64,000 nt of DNA from Pseudophaeobacter sp965641885 (GCA_965641885.1 OZ282574.1:124001-188000); one strand, 5' to 3'; positions 53,930 through 62,313 are shown, counted from the first letter of the stretch. Notes: generated by a model not told the origin, from the sequence alone. Numbers and translations: made by a program.

Positions 53930-54869
53930 AGCCCTGGCGCGCCGCACAGCCAGTATGCAGGGTATCCGAAGCATCGTTCATACCATGAAAACACTGTCGG
54001 TAATCAATTCTGCACCCTATGAACATGCGGCCCGCGCAATCGAGGCCTATCACGATACTGTTCGGATGGGTCTGCACGCCTTCCTTAGCCAAACGGGGCC
54101 GATTGAGCCTTCAGCCTCAACGCCAAAGACCACAGTTTTAATCGTGTTTGGGTCGGATCACGGGCTGTGTGGAAATTACAATGAGGCACTGGCCAGCCAT
54201 GTCTCGCAACAGCGTGCCTCGGCCCCGGATCAAGCCCGTGTTTTATGTGTTGGCGCTCAGATGGCGGCCGCCTTGCAGGATCGGGGGCTGGTGCCAGAGA
54301 CGACGTTCTTTCCGCCCGCATCCGTGGATGGGATTGGGCGGCTCGCCAACCTGCTGTCGCGACATCTTGATGACATGCAGGGCGATGACGCAACCGGGGA
54401 CATGGCCGTATCGCTCGCCTATTTCACGCGGGATGGCGACAAGGGTCAACGACCTGAGATGATGGCTCTTTTACCGCTCGATCATGATCTGGTGCGCGGG
54501 CTGCAGGTCAAGCCCTGGGAGTCACGCAGCCTGCCGTCTTTCACCATGTCTTCTCCGGCGCTTTTTCAGGCACTGATCCGGGGCCACCTGTTTGCCAGCC
54601 TGTTCCGCGCTGCCGCTGAGGCGCTTGTGACTGAAAACTCTGCGCGTTTGGCCCTGATGAGCCAGGCGGAGCAATCGGTGGATGATCGTTTGGAGGCGCT
54701 GACATCCGAGACACGGTCGGTGCGGCAGAGCGAAATCACGACCGAACTTCTGGATGTGATCATTGGCTTCGAAGCCCTGAAGAAAACCAAAAACACGACC
54801 GCGAAGAAACCTTTCAGCAGGCCTGAAGAGCCTGAACCAATCGTAGCCCGTGACCCCAAGGATAGATGA
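53913..54869 (+). CDS. atpG: N-type ATPase subunit gamma
   Basis: The 318-residue rotor shaft subunit has the N-terminal helix MAQSLEALARRTASMQGIRS, FGSDHGLCGNYNEAL in the Rossmann-like core and the C-terminal coiled coil (ETRSVRQSEITTELLDVIIG). The ATG at 53913 follows GGAGG. It is the last gene of the operon and no delta gene follows. The lysine- and acid-rich tail after residue 300 is unremarkable. Confidence 0.9.
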   Translation: MAQSLEALARRTASMQGIRSIVHTMKTLSVINSAPYEHAARAIEAYHDTVRMGLHAFLSQTGPIEPSASTPKTTVLIVFGSDHGLCGNYNEALASHVSQQRASAPDQARVLCVGAQMAAALQDRGLVPETTFFPPASVDGIGRLANLLSRHLDDMQGDDATGDMAVSLAYFTRDGDKGQRPEMMALLPLDHDLVRGLQVKPWESRSLPSFTMSSPALFQALIRGHLFASLFRAAAEALVTENSARLALMSQAEQSVDDRLEALTSETRSVRQSEITTELLDVIIGFEALKKTKNTTAKKPFSRPEEPEPIVARDPKDR

Positions 54870-55034
54870 AAAATAAGGGCCCTTGCGTTGTTGGGCACAG
54901 TATTGGCCACCTCAGCAGGTAGCGACCCAGTCAGGGTTCACTGTGGAGGCCGGAATGCGGCCCGAATGGCGCTCTGTGGCGCTTGGACACCTGCGACGAG
55001 CTACAAAAACTGCACATAGTTCCAGAGATATTAA
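54870..55034. other. short convergent gap after the N-ATPase operon
   Basis: The 165-nt gap lies between atpG and the convergent Crp/Fnr gene. It contains the short palindrome AAGGGCCCTT near its left end but no convincing terminator. Confidence 0.4.
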
Positions 55035-55754
55035 TTATCTCAGCAGCCGGTATTTTTCTGCTGTCGCCATTTCAATAGCGCCACGCTTCTTTAAAAGGCT
55101 AAATGCCCGGCTGGTCGTTTCTGTTGTCATGCCAAGATGGTCTGCGATATCCCGCCGACACATGGGCAGTGCAACGAAGCTTGTACTGGGGCGCGTTGCC
55201 GAAAAATCCTGTAGGAACCCAAGCAACCGTTCAGGCGCCTTTTGGGTGATCAATGACAAAAGCTGACGTTCACGCCGCACCAAATGGCCGCGCATGAGCG
55301 CCCAGATTTCTGTGCGCATCGAAACATTCACGGCCATAGCCTGCTCTAACAATGATCGCGAAACCGACTTTAAAATAACGTGGTCGACAGCCTCGGCCGT
55401 GAAATGCCAGGTATCGATGTCCGAGAAGCCAATATAGTCGCCCTTTTTTGCAAAAGAGAATATCTGCCGCCCTCCGTCCGGGTCTATCGTGCAGCAACGT
55501 ATCGTGCCTGATACAACCCTATAAACCGCTTCGGCTTTGGCGCCGTGCAGGAGAATTGTGCTTTCGGGCCGAAAATGACGCTCAAAAGACGACTTTTGAA
55601 ATAGGGCACTCAAATTCTGGCCTTCTGTACTTGGCACAGGCAGCTCACTGATGGCTGTGGACGGATCCACTATACGAACCAATTGTGCACATCCCTCTGT
55701 GACAGTTTTATTGTCGAAGGCGGGTGAGAAACAATTTTCTCTCTGCGGTATCAT
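55035..55754 (-). CDS. Crp/Fnr-family transcriptional regulator
   Basis: The 239-residue protein has an N-terminal cyclic-nucleotide-binding-like barrel (FRPESTILLHGAKAEAVYRVVSG, GDYIGFSDIDTWHFTAEA), a dimer helix and a C-terminal HTH (MCRRDIADHLGMTTETTSRAF). The recognition helix ETTSR resembles the FNR/FixK type ExxxSR that reads TTGAT half sites. N-terminal cysteines C8 and C22 are present but do not clearly form the four-Cys FNR iron-sulfur cluster. It adjoins genes with FNR boxes and may act on them; FixK-like function is an inference. Confidence 0.82.
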   Translation of the reverse strand: MIPQRENCFSPAFDNKTVTEGCAQLVRIVDPSTAISELPVPSTEGQNLSALFQKSSFERHFRPESTILLHGAKAEAVYRVVSGTIRCCTIDPDGGRQIFSFAKKGDYIGFSDIDTWHFTAEAVDHVILKSVSRSLLEQAMAVNVSMRTEIWALMRGHLVRRERQLLSLITQKAPERLLGFLQDFSATRPSTSFVALPMCRRDIADHLGMTTETTSRAFSLLKKRGAIEMATAEKYRLLR

Positions 55755-55830
55755 GGAACAGCTCCTGTCCCGGGGCGATCTGGCTCCGGTTCATGTGTCT
55801 CCCTTATGCCAAGGGGGATGTTGGTTTCAT

Positions 55831-56187
55831 TCAGATTTCATGCGTGGCGTTTGAATTCGATCGTGTGGAAAGCGTTTTGCGATAGGTTTGGATCGCCGTT
55901 TTGAGGGCAAACCAGCATCGGTCAGGGTCTGCCGTGGACGGGCTGGCGGCGACTTGCTCTGGCCAGTCCTCGGGCCAGCCCTCTGGCCGGTCCTCTGGCC
56001 GGTCCATGGCCGATATCTGTGCGACAGCCGACTGCACCTGTGCGCAAAGATCTGACACCTCCCGCGCGTATCTGTGTCGCGGCGTCGTCTGTTTGGACAG
56101 GATGCGCTGTTCCAGCCTGGCGAGATCTGAACTGACCTGCTGCAGGCAGGCTTTAGCCACTGCAAGGTCTTCCTTAAACAGACACAT
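55831..56187 (-). CDS. hypothetical helical protein with RPED/WPE repeats
   Basis: The 118-residue product starts at 56187 with TAGGGGT upstream. The N-terminal half is a probable coiled coil (DLAVAKACLQQVSSDLARLEQ). A central low-complexity block, RPEDRPEGWPEDWPEQ, comes from four 12-bp repeats, and a second helical part follows. An overlapping frame (55827-56234) in another register is considered a shadow. No family was recognised. The gene diverges from the TolB/TPR gene. Confidence 0.5.
   Translation of the reverse strand: MCLFKEDLAVAKACLQQVSSDLARLEQRILSKQTTPRHRYAREVSDLCAQVQSAVAQISAMDRPEDRPEGWPEDWPEQVAASPSTADPDRCWFALKTAIQTYRKTLSTRSNSNATHEI
55959..56006. repeat. four tandem 12-bp repeats inside a small gene
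   Basis: Units CTGGCCAGTCCT, CGGGCCAGCCCT, CTGGCCGGTCCT and CTGGCCGGTCCA follow one another without gaps. They are in frame with the minus-strand gene and encode four-residue steps of the RPED/WPEG type. Confidence 0.85.
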
Positions 56188-56329
56188 TCTGGACCCCTAT
56201 TCAAATAGATGATACTTGCTCGGCATGGCTGCAAACTGCCTACATAACAACCATGTTTACGTGTTTGAAAATATGTAAGTGACTCACAGTGAACTTATCT
56301 CTTAACAAACCAGCGGCCCTGACCTTTAG

Positions 56330-57967
56330 ATGGATGGCAATTGGTGGGACGCTGAGATGCAACTGACGACATCATTGCCCAAAGAGGTCGTGGAAACACA
56401 GCTGGCACGGATCATCGGCAGTCGACAGTTCTGTAATGCCCCACGTCTGTCGCGGTTCTTGACCTATGTCGTGGAAGAATTTCTTGCAGGGCGCACTGAA
56501 CGGCTGAAAGGCTATACAGTCGGATTGGCGGTCTTTGACAAGCCAGAGGACTTTGATCCGCAAACAGACACTCTGGTGCGGGTACAGGCCCGGGCTCTGC
56601 GACTGAAACTGGATCAGTATTATGCGCAAGACGGACGCGATGATCCGATCCACATTACGATCCCAAAAGGATCTTATGATCCGTCTTTCTATGTGTCCTG
56701 GGATGGAGAAAAGCCGGCCGACTTGGTCTCGGACCCACCAGCAGCTGGGACTGACAAGCCCTCAATTGCTGTCCTGCCATTCGATAATTTCAGCCAAAGG
56801 GAAAGCAATGGCTTTGTGTCGAGTGGGATTACGGAGGAGGTGATTGCAAACCTATCCCGGTTCCGGGATCTGGCGGTGTTTTCCAGATCAACGGCTGAAA
56901 AAATCAAATTTGATCATCTGAGCATCTCACAAACTCACAGGTCCATCGGGGCAGATTTTGTCGTGGAGGGCAGTGTCCGAGCTGACGCAAAATTCACCGA
57001 CATTACGGTGAATTTGATTGATGCAGCAAAGGACGAGATCATCCTGACAGAGCATTTTCGTCATGAGACAACACCTGACGCTGTCTATCAAATGCAAGAT
57101 AAGATGGCTTTGGAGATTGCAGCAACTATTGCCGACAGGTTTGGCCCACTGGGACAATATGCAGAGCGCGCTGCGCGGTCTGGTCGGGCACAGAAGTGGG
57201 AGACGTATTACTGGATATCGCGCTACCATCAATCTTCGATCCAACTCAGCCCGGTGGCGCGGCAGGAGGTTAAAGAGGGTTTGATAAAAACCCTCGAAAG
57301 CGATCCTGGGTCTTCAGATGCGCATGCTGTGTTGTCGCTGATCGTCACCGACGAATACCGCATGACAGACCCAGATAGCAGCCCTGATGACAGCCCTGAT
57401 GATCTGCCGGATCAGGCCTATGATGAAGCGCAAAAGGCCGTCCTGTGTGACCCCCAAAGTGCGATCGCGCAGGAGGCACTGGCTACGGCCTATTTTCATC
57501 AAGGAGAATTTCAGAATTTCGACCGCGCGGCAAAGAACGCCTTGCGCCTCAATCCCGGTCATGCGGACATGCTGGCTCGGCTCGGGTTGTGCTACGGTGC
57601 CCGGGCGAATTGGGCTGTGGCGTTGCCAATGCTGTACAAGGCAATCGCGCTTAATCCAGTGTACCCGGGATGGTATCGCTTCATGCGGGCAATCGGGTTT
57701 TGCATGACCAAAAGCCCAGAAGAGGCCGTGGCAGAATTGCAGATATCGCCCCTTCCCGGCATCTTTTTCTATCATTGCAATCTCGTTTGGTTTCTCGTGG
57801 AAACGGGAGATATGGAGGCGGCGAGTGTTGAAAAACGTAAGCTTCTGGATCTCATTCCTGATTTTGAGCGGTTCATCGTAAAGCACTACGCCCTGTGGCG
57901 TGTCGACAATGCACTTGCCAAAAGAGCGTTTTCGGCTTGGCGCAAAATCGGGCTGATCCATGCGTGA
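56330..57967 (+). CDS. TolB-like / TPR protein with N-terminal DNA-binding-like domain
   Basis: The 545-residue protein has three parts. Residues about 15-125 match a domain often found before TPR regions in proteobacterial signalling proteins (SRFLTYVVEEFLAGRTERLKG, VRVQARALRLKLDQYY). Residues 140-290 resemble the TolB/FlgO-type domain of CadC- and adenylate-cyclase-like proteins (PSIAVLPFDNFS, ADFVVEGSVR). The C-terminus holds TPRs (AIAQEALATAYFHQGEF; NPGHADMLARLGLCYGARAN). No cyclase domain or membrane segment is present. ATG 56357 is an alternative start, nine codons in. The function is unknown. Confidence 0.75.
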   Translation: MDGNWWDAEMQLTTSLPKEVVETQLARIIGSRQFCNAPRLSRFLTYVVEEFLAGRTERLKGYTVGLAVFDKPEDFDPQTDTLVRVQARALRLKLDQYYAQDGRDDPIHITIPKGSYDPSFYVSWDGEKPADLVSDPPAAGTDKPSIAVLPFDNFSQRESNGFVSSGITEEVIANLSRFRDLAVFSRSTAEKIKFDHLSISQTHRSIGADFVVEGSVRADAKFTDITVNLIDAAKDEIILTEHFRHETTPDAVYQMQDKMALEIAATIADRFGPLGQYAERAARSGRAQKWETYYWISRYHQSSIQLSPVARQEVKEGLIKTLESDPGSSDAHAVLSLIVTDEYRMTDPDSSPDDSPDDLPDQAYDEAQKAVLCDPQSAIAQEALATAYFHQGEFQNFDRAAKNALRLNPGHADMLARLGLCYGARANWAVALPMLYKAIALNPVYPGWYRFMRAIGFCMTKSPEEAVAELQISPLPGIFFYHCNLVWFLVETGDMEAASVEKRKLLDLIPDFERFIVKHYALWRVDNALAKRAFSAWRKIGLIHA

Positions 57968-58298
57968 TGACGGCAACAGGGTGCGGCGAGGCGAGTCAAA
58001 CGAAAATGACGCATAGGGTCTGTTCAATCAGAAACTACCCGATGGTCAAATATGCTCCAAATTGCGCCTCTCCAACAGCTGCCGGATCGACTGTGACCCA
58101 GTAGCAGAAGCCCATATCATATGGCCCGCGCTACCCGAACAGGTGTGCGCAGGGGGGGGGGCGGCAGGCCCGGCGAGCTGCGCGGTCAGGTGCAGCTCAA
58201 AAGGGTAAAATCCAAGAAGTTCACCCAATCCAGATTATCCGTTTTTTAAGACTAACCCTGCAATAGAATTAGTTAGTAATAATCCCTGGAGAAGAAAA
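57968..58298. other. 331-nt gap with a G10 run
   Basis: No gene is supported. The gap holds a run of ten G residues at 58152-58161 and, at its right end, an AT-rich stretch that is probably the promoter of the binding-protein gene. The G run lies far from any start codon. Confidence 0.5.
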
Positions 58299-59036
58299 GT
58301 GTTGAAGAAATTTTCTGCTATTGCCTGTGCCGCGATGCTGTTCGCATCGCCCGGTCTGTCTGAAACCCTGCGCGCAGTGACCTACGAAGGTTTGACCCCT
58401 TTCACCAGAGATGCAAAAGCCGATCTGCCCGGATTTAACGTAGAGCTGATGAATGCCGTCGCTGAGCGCGCCGGTTTTGATCTGGAAACCGAATACCTGC
58501 CTTGGAAGCGCGCTCAAAAGGTTGCGGAGGACGAGCCCGATACAATCGTCTTTGGCCTGGGCCGCAACAAAAAACGCGAGCCAAAATACAAATGGGTCAT
58601 GAACCTGCTCACTGCCGAGCGCGTGTTTGTCTCCCTTGGTGATCCGATAAATTCAATCGAGGATGCCCGAGGCCTGGGTCAGATTGGCTCACGGTCGCTC
58701 TACTACACCCAGCTGGAGAACGAAGGTTTCGCGAATATTAGCAACTCCGACATCGTCAACAACCTGCAAAAACTGAAGGCTGGCCGTGTCGATGCGGTTT
58801 ACACGGTGTCATCGCGGGCTGTTTTCGTTTGGTCACAAGAACTGGGGTTTGCGCCGGAAGATCTGGTGATCGGATCGTCAATCTCCCCTGTTGCGATTTG
58901 GCTTGCCGCACACAAAGACTTTGATGACGCCAAAGTTGAAAGGCTGCAAAAGGCCCTCCAAGAGCTTGTCGCAGATGGAACCTATGAAAGGATCCACAAG
59001 AAGTACTTTGGTGATCTTCCGGTGCTCCCTCTTTGA
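58299..59036 (+). CDS. family 3 solute-binding protein, periplasmic
   Basis: The 245-residue product starts at GTG 58299 (GGAGAAG 8 nt upstream) with a signal peptide (LKKFSAIACAAMLFASPGLS, cleaved near SE). The mature part is an amino-acid-type binding fold: LPGFNVELMNAVAERAGFDL, IVFGLGRNKKREPKYKWV, LQKLKAGRVDAVYTVSSR and ELVADGTYERIHKKYFG. No permease or ATPase gene is adjacent, so it may be an orphan receptor or serve an importer elsewhere. A strong hairpin follows, so it is probably monocistronic. Confidence 0.83.
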   Translation: MLKKFSAIACAAMLFASPGLSETLRAVTYEGLTPFTRDAKADLPGFNVELMNAVAERAGFDLETEYLPWKRAQKVAEDEPDTIVFGLGRNKKREPKYKWVMNLLTAERVFVSLGDPINSIEDARGLGQIGSRSLYYTQLENEGFANISNSDIVNNLQKLKAGRVDAVYTVSSRAVFVWSQELGFAPEDLVIGSSISPVAIWLAAHKDFDDAKVERLQKALQELVADGTYERIHKKYFGDLPVLPL

Positions 59037-59077
59037 GTTGAGGCCGAGCGGAAACTGAAAAGACCTGTTCAAAAGCG

Positions 59078-59111
59078 AAGCGAATACAGCATTGAGTTGT
59101 TGTATTCGCTT
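59078..59111 (+). terminator. 11-bp hairpin terminator after the binding-protein gene
   Basis: AAGCGAATACA (59078-59088) pairs perfectly with TGTATTCGCTT (59101-59111) around a 12-nt loop, 42 nt after the stop. Only a short T-containing tail follows, but stem length supports termination. Confidence 0.7.
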
Positions 59112-59303
59112 TGTGCTATCCGTCACCTAAACGGCAGGGCTTCGCAGGGCTTCATTGTCTGTCTCCTCAACTGGAGAACAGGCTAGCCCTAAACGCCAGA
59201 CATTTCAGGCGAGCAGGTAACGTCGGGCAGTATGTGTCTGACACGATGGGTTTGCCGCTGAAAAGCCACAGAATAAAACCTGGGAAAAACCTGGAAAAAA
59301 AAC

Positions 59304-59331
59304 TGATCCGTATGGCTTGCCGGTCCGTAAT
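59304..59331 (+). promoter_or_regulatory. RpoE (ECF) autoregulated promoter
   Basis: TGATCC (59304-59309) and GTAAT (59327-59331) are separated by exactly 17 nt, the same layout as two other promoters at 62.2 kb. It lies immediately before the rpoE reading frame, as expected for autoregulation. The predicted transcription start is about 59338, at the ATG itself. Confidence 0.8.
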
Positions 59332-59337
59332 ATGACT

Positions 59338-59988
59338 ATGTTGACACAAACCCTTATTCCACCGCGCCTCGACGCACGTTCAGTGACCGTGGGCCGCTCC
59401 GAAAGAAGACCTGTGTCGCCAACCAAAACCGACATTTCCCAACAGGACATTTCCGAACAGACGATCTGGATGATCGCTGTGCGTGACAACCGTGATCGGG
59501 CTGCCTTTGGTGCCCTCTACGATCATTTTGCGCCGCGACTGAAGGGATTTGTCATGCGGGGAGGGGCCTCAGCTCCGCAGGCAGAGGAAATTGTTCAAGA
59601 CGTGCTGCTGACCCTCTGGCGCAAGGCGGCCCTGTTCGATCCACACCGGGCGCAGGTCTCGGCCTGGATCTACCAGATTGCCCGCAACCGTCAGATCGAC
59701 CTTGCGCGCAAAGAAAACCGGCCAATACCAGAAGAGCTGAAGGAAGAGCCGGGAGCCGAGCCGGACGCCAGCCAAATTCTGGGTCTTGAGCAGGAAACAG
59801 GCCAGTTGAAAAAGGCCCTTGCGACGCTCAAGCCTTTGCAGCGCGAAATCATAGAAAAGGCCTATCTGGGCGAGTTGACCCATCAGGAAATCAGCGCCGA
59901 GACCGGTCTGCCGCTGGGAACGATAAAATCGCGTATCCGCCTTGGGCTGGACCGATTGAGACACGAATTGAAGGACCTCAAGCAATGA
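59338..59988 (+). CDS. rpoE: ECF sigma factor RpoE (ChrR-linked, ECF11-type)
   Basis: The protein has sigma region 2 (FGALYDHFAPRLKGFVMRGG, IVQDVLLTLWRKA, YQIARNRQIDLARK) and region 4 (TLKPLQREIIEKAYLGELTH, then GTIKSRIRLGLDRLR). It directs the singlet-oxygen response in Rhodobacter relatives, held inactive by ChrR. The ATG at 59338 gives 216 residues but would make a leaderless mRNA given the promoter just upstream. GTG at 59413, after a GAAAGAAGA stretch, would give 191 residues, nearer the usual size. The ATG at 59332 and TTG at 59317 fall in or near the -10 element and are unlikely. Confidence 0.85.
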   Translation: MLTQTLIPPRLDARSVTVGRSERRPVSPTKTDISQQDISEQTIWMIAVRDNRDRAAFGALYDHFAPRLKGFVMRGGASAPQAEEIVQDVLLTLWRKAALFDPHRAQVSAWIYQIARNRQIDLARKENRPIPEELKEEPGAEPDASQILGLEQETGQLKKALATLKPLQREIIEKAYLGELTHQEISAETGLPLGTIKSRIRLGLDRLRHELKDLKQ

Positions 59989-60620
59989 GTGCCGTAACCC
60001 ACCACATCCCCGATGCCATGTTGGCGGCCTATGCGGCGGGCAACCTGCCGCATGCCTTTGCCGTTGTGGTCGCGTGCCATGTATCACTGTGCGAAACGTG
60101 CCGGGCCACGCTTGAGACACATCAGGCTGTTGGTGGTGTTTTGCTTGAAGAATCCGATGCGGTGGCCGTTCCTTCATCGCTGAAAGAAGATCTCTTTGCG
60201 CAGTTGGATGCTCCTTTTGCGCCTGAACCGGTTTACGAGCGGCGCGGCGTCTATCCCGGCCCGGTTATGGAGGCGCTCAAGGGGCGCGCGGTACGCTGGA
60301 AAACACTGGGGATGGGGGTGCGTCAGGATATTTTATCGCATGACGACAGCGGCTCGGTACGATTGCTCTTTATCCCGCCAGGGCAGGCGGTGCCGGATCA
60401 CAGCCACAATGGGCTAGAGCTGACGCTGGTGTTGCAGGGCAGCTTTAGTGATGAAACCGGCAGGTTTGGCGTCGGCGATGTCGAGATCGCCGATGACGCG
60501 CTAGAGCACACGCCGGTTGCGGATGCAGGTGAGGCCTGTATTTGCCTGGCCGCGACCGATGCGCCCCTGCGGTTTCGCGCTTTGGTGCCCCGGTTGTTGC
60601 AGCCGATATTCCGCATCTGA
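59985..60620 (+). CDS. chrR: ChrR-type zinc anti-sigma factor
   Basis: The 211-residue protein has an N-terminal zinc anti-sigma domain with His6 and the HxxxCxxC set in VACHVSLCETCRATL, and a C-terminal cupin (about 110-200). Cupin metal ligands fit ChrR: HSHNGLEL (His, His, Glu) and a later His in ALEHTPV. In Rhodobacter sphaeroides singlet oxygen causes ChrR to release RpoE. The start overlaps the rpoE stop (ATGA), giving matched synthesis of sigma and anti-sigma. Confidence 0.88.
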   Translation: MSAVTHHIPDAMLAAYAAGNLPHAFAVVVACHVSLCETCRATLETHQAVGGVLLEESDAVAVPSSLKEDLFAQLDAPFAPEPVYERRGVYPGPVMEALKGRAVRWKTLGMGVRQDILSHDDSGSVRLLFIPPGQAVPDHSHNGLELTLVLQGSFSDETGRFGVGDVEIADDALEHTPVADAGEACICLAATDAPLRFRALVPRLLQPIFRI

Positions 60621-60679
60621 CCTCTGGCCTCTTATCACGGGGCCTCTCGTCACGGGGCCGCGCGTCGCGGTCTGGGATG

Positions 60680-61405
60680 TTACCTGCGGCCGTAGAGAAA
60701 CATATCCGGCAAAGCAGAAAACAGACGGAGAGCCCAGGAAAACGGGGCGGGAAAATCGGTGCGAAAACGAGACTTGCGCATGGCTTGCAAAACCCTACTT
60801 GCAGCCGCTTCGGGCTGCATCAGCATTGGCATTTTGAAACTGTTTTTTTGGGTCAGGCGGGTTTTGATAAAGCCCGGGTTCACCAGTCGCACCACAACGC
60901 CAGTGCCTTTGAGGTCAAAACGCATCGTTTCGGCCAGGCTGACCAGTGCGGCCTTACTGGCGCCATAGCCGATGGCCGCAGGCAAGCCGTGATAGCCCGC
61001 GAGTGATCCGACCAGCGTAATATCGCCCTGACCGCGGCGCACAAACTCCGGTACAACCTCGCCCAGCACGCGCATGGCGCCGATGAAATTCACATCACAC
61101 ATGGTCAGTGCCGCCTCTTTGTCCCAGGCGGTCGCGCGCATGGGAGCATAGGCGCCTGCATTGTAGATCACCCCGTCCAGCTGCCTGAGTTGCGCCGCCG
61201 CCTGTCGCACCGCTTGCGGGTCTGTCACGTCCATCTGCAGCGGGCGGCTATTGGGCAACTCATGGCACAGGCTTTGCAGTCGGTCTGCGTTTCGTGCCGA
61301 CATGATCAAATGCGCGCCCTCAGCGCTCAGCTGTTGGGCCAGCGCACGGCCCAACCCTTCACTGGCGCCAACGAGCCAATAGGTTTTCCCTGAAAATCCA
61401 GTCAT
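60680..61405 (-). CDS. short-chain dehydrogenase/reductase
   Basis: The 241-residue Rossmann protein has the cofactor loop GASEGLGRAL, NAG in VIYNAGAYAP, and catalytic Ser and YxxxK in LVGSLAGYHGLPAAIGYGASKAA (Tyr and Lys four apart). It lies downstream of the DUF1365 gene with an ATGA overlap, so it is expressed from the RpoE-type promoter at 62.2 kb. Relatives occur in the RpoE regulon of Rhodobacter. The substrate is unknown, although the neighbours suggest membrane lipids. The N-terminal 'TGFSGKTYWLVGAS' is the normal first strand. Confidence 0.85.
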   Translation of the reverse strand: MTGFSGKTYWLVGASEGLGRALAQQLSAEGAHLIMSARNADRLQSLCHELPNSRPLQMDVTDPQAVRQAAAQLRQLDGVIYNAGAYAPMRATAWDKEAALTMCDVNFIGAMRVLGEVVPEFVRRGQGDITLVGSLAGYHGLPAAIGYGASKAALVSLAETMRFDLKGTGVVVRLVNPGFIKTRLTQKNSFKMPMLMQPEAAASRVLQAMRKSRFRTDFPAPFSWALRLFSALPDMFLYGRR

Positions 61406-62172
61406 TTTGCGGCCTCGCCACTGTTTTGGGACTCAGACAGCAGCTGCGGGGGCGCTGGCTGTTTTTTCAAAAACGGAGCGCGTTTGAGATATAGGATTGC
61501 GGCTTGCCAGTGGATCAGCGCCAGCACCCGCAGCGCCCCAAGCGGCCGTCGCACGGCGGCCCAAAGCAAGGACCGGTTGGTCGCGACAGAGCGCTTTCCC
61601 ACCAGCGTGGCCAACACGCCCTGTTCGCCATTTTCATAATTTATCCGGATGTTGATCTCGGTTTTGGTCAGCTCAAAGTTAAAGTGATAGAGCCCTTCGA
61701 TCTTTTGAAATGGGGACACATGCATCAGCTTTGCCGCCGTCAGACGGTCGGCTTTTTGAATCGGGCGAAAATCTTTGTGGGCACAAAAGTAGCAGTGACG
61801 CTGCCCAAAGGTGCTGTTGACCTCGGCGACAAAGGCACAGGGTTTGCCATCGATCAGCGCGATCCAGAAACTGACCGGGTTGAACTGAAACCAAAGAAGC
61901 CGGGGTTGAGCCAGCAACAACAGTTGCGCGTCCTGTAGGGGAAAGCCTCTCTCGGACAGCAGGCTGCGAAACCACGCGACCCCGCGCCCCTGGTTGCGCG
62001 CGCCGCCGTGGTGGCGGTCCCAAAGCGACCAGAGATTGAAGCGGTTGCGCGAGAACAGCCAGGGCTGGACTGTGCCAAGATCGCTCAGGACATAGTCTAC
62101 CCCGTAGGAAAAGGCGTTTTTCAAAGACCCGCGCCGGGCGTGATAGGTATGAGCTTGGATATGGTTCAGCAT
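61402..62172 (-). CDS. DUF1365 protein
   Basis: The 256-residue protein matches DUF1365, a family commonly encoded beside FAD amine oxidases and cyclopropane fatty acid synthases and implicated in furan or modified fatty acid formation in alphaproteobacteria. Family features are the N-terminal HARRGSLKNAFSYGVDYVL, FRSLLSERGF, LLLLAQPRLLWFQFNPVSFW and NSTFGQRHCYFC. The ATG at 62172 is only 10 nt from the -10 element of its promoter, so the mRNA leader would be almost absent. It overlaps the SDR gene downstream. Confidence 0.87.
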   Translation of the reverse strand: MLNHIQAHTYHARRGSLKNAFSYGVDYVLSDLGTVQPWLFSRNRFNLWSLWDRHHGGARNQGRGVAWFRSLLSERGFPLQDAQLLLLAQPRLLWFQFNPVSFWIALIDGKPCAFVAEVNSTFGQRHCYFCAHKDFRPIQKADRLTAAKLMHVSPFQKIEGLYHFNFELTKTEINIRINYENGEQGVLATLVGKRSVATNRSLLWAAVRRPLGALRVLALIHWQAAILYLKRAPFLKKQPAPPQLLSESQNSGEAAK

Positions 62173-62182
62173 GATAGTTAAT

Positions 62183-62209
62183 ATACGTGCGTGCAGGGGG
62201 GGTGGATCA
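62183..62209 (-). promoter_or_regulatory. RpoE-type promoter of the DUF1365-SDR operon
   Basis: On the minus strand, TGATCC (62209-62204) and GTAT (62186-62183) are separated by 17 nt. The layout is identical to the rpoE promoter. The DUF1365 ATG begins 11 nt after the -10 element. Confidence 0.8.
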
Positions 62210-62255
62210 CTTTTGGCCTGCCGCCCCTGAAGAAAATCTTTTTTGTGTCAAATTG

Positions 62256-62282
62256 TGATCCAACGCAGTGCGCACCGCGTAT
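62256..62282 (+). promoter_or_regulatory. RpoE-type promoter of the amine oxidase-cfa operon
   Basis: TGATCC (62256-62261) and GTAT (62279-62282) are separated by 17 nt, 31 nt before the ATG at 62314. It diverges from the DUF1365 promoter, with the two -35 elements 46 nt apart. Confidence 0.8.
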
Positions 62283-62313
62283 CCCTTTTGTAACACGCAA
62301 AGACGAGGACCAT

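Larger units (their letters stand above)
59037..59331. other. gap between the binding-protein gene and rpoE
   Basis: The gap holds a terminator hairpin at 59078-59111 and the rpoE promoter at its right end. Nothing else was recognised. Confidence 0.6.

Noticed and set aside
55827..56234. 135-residue frame overlapping the small repeat-bearing gene
   Set aside because: It reads the same strand in another register, lacks a ribosome site as good as the one at 56187, and gives a proline/arginine-rich product.
58152..58161. Run of ten G residues as a possible phase-variation tract
   Set aside because: It lies in a non-coding gap about 140 nt from the next start codon and outside any supported gene or promoter element, so no switching mechanism can be argued.
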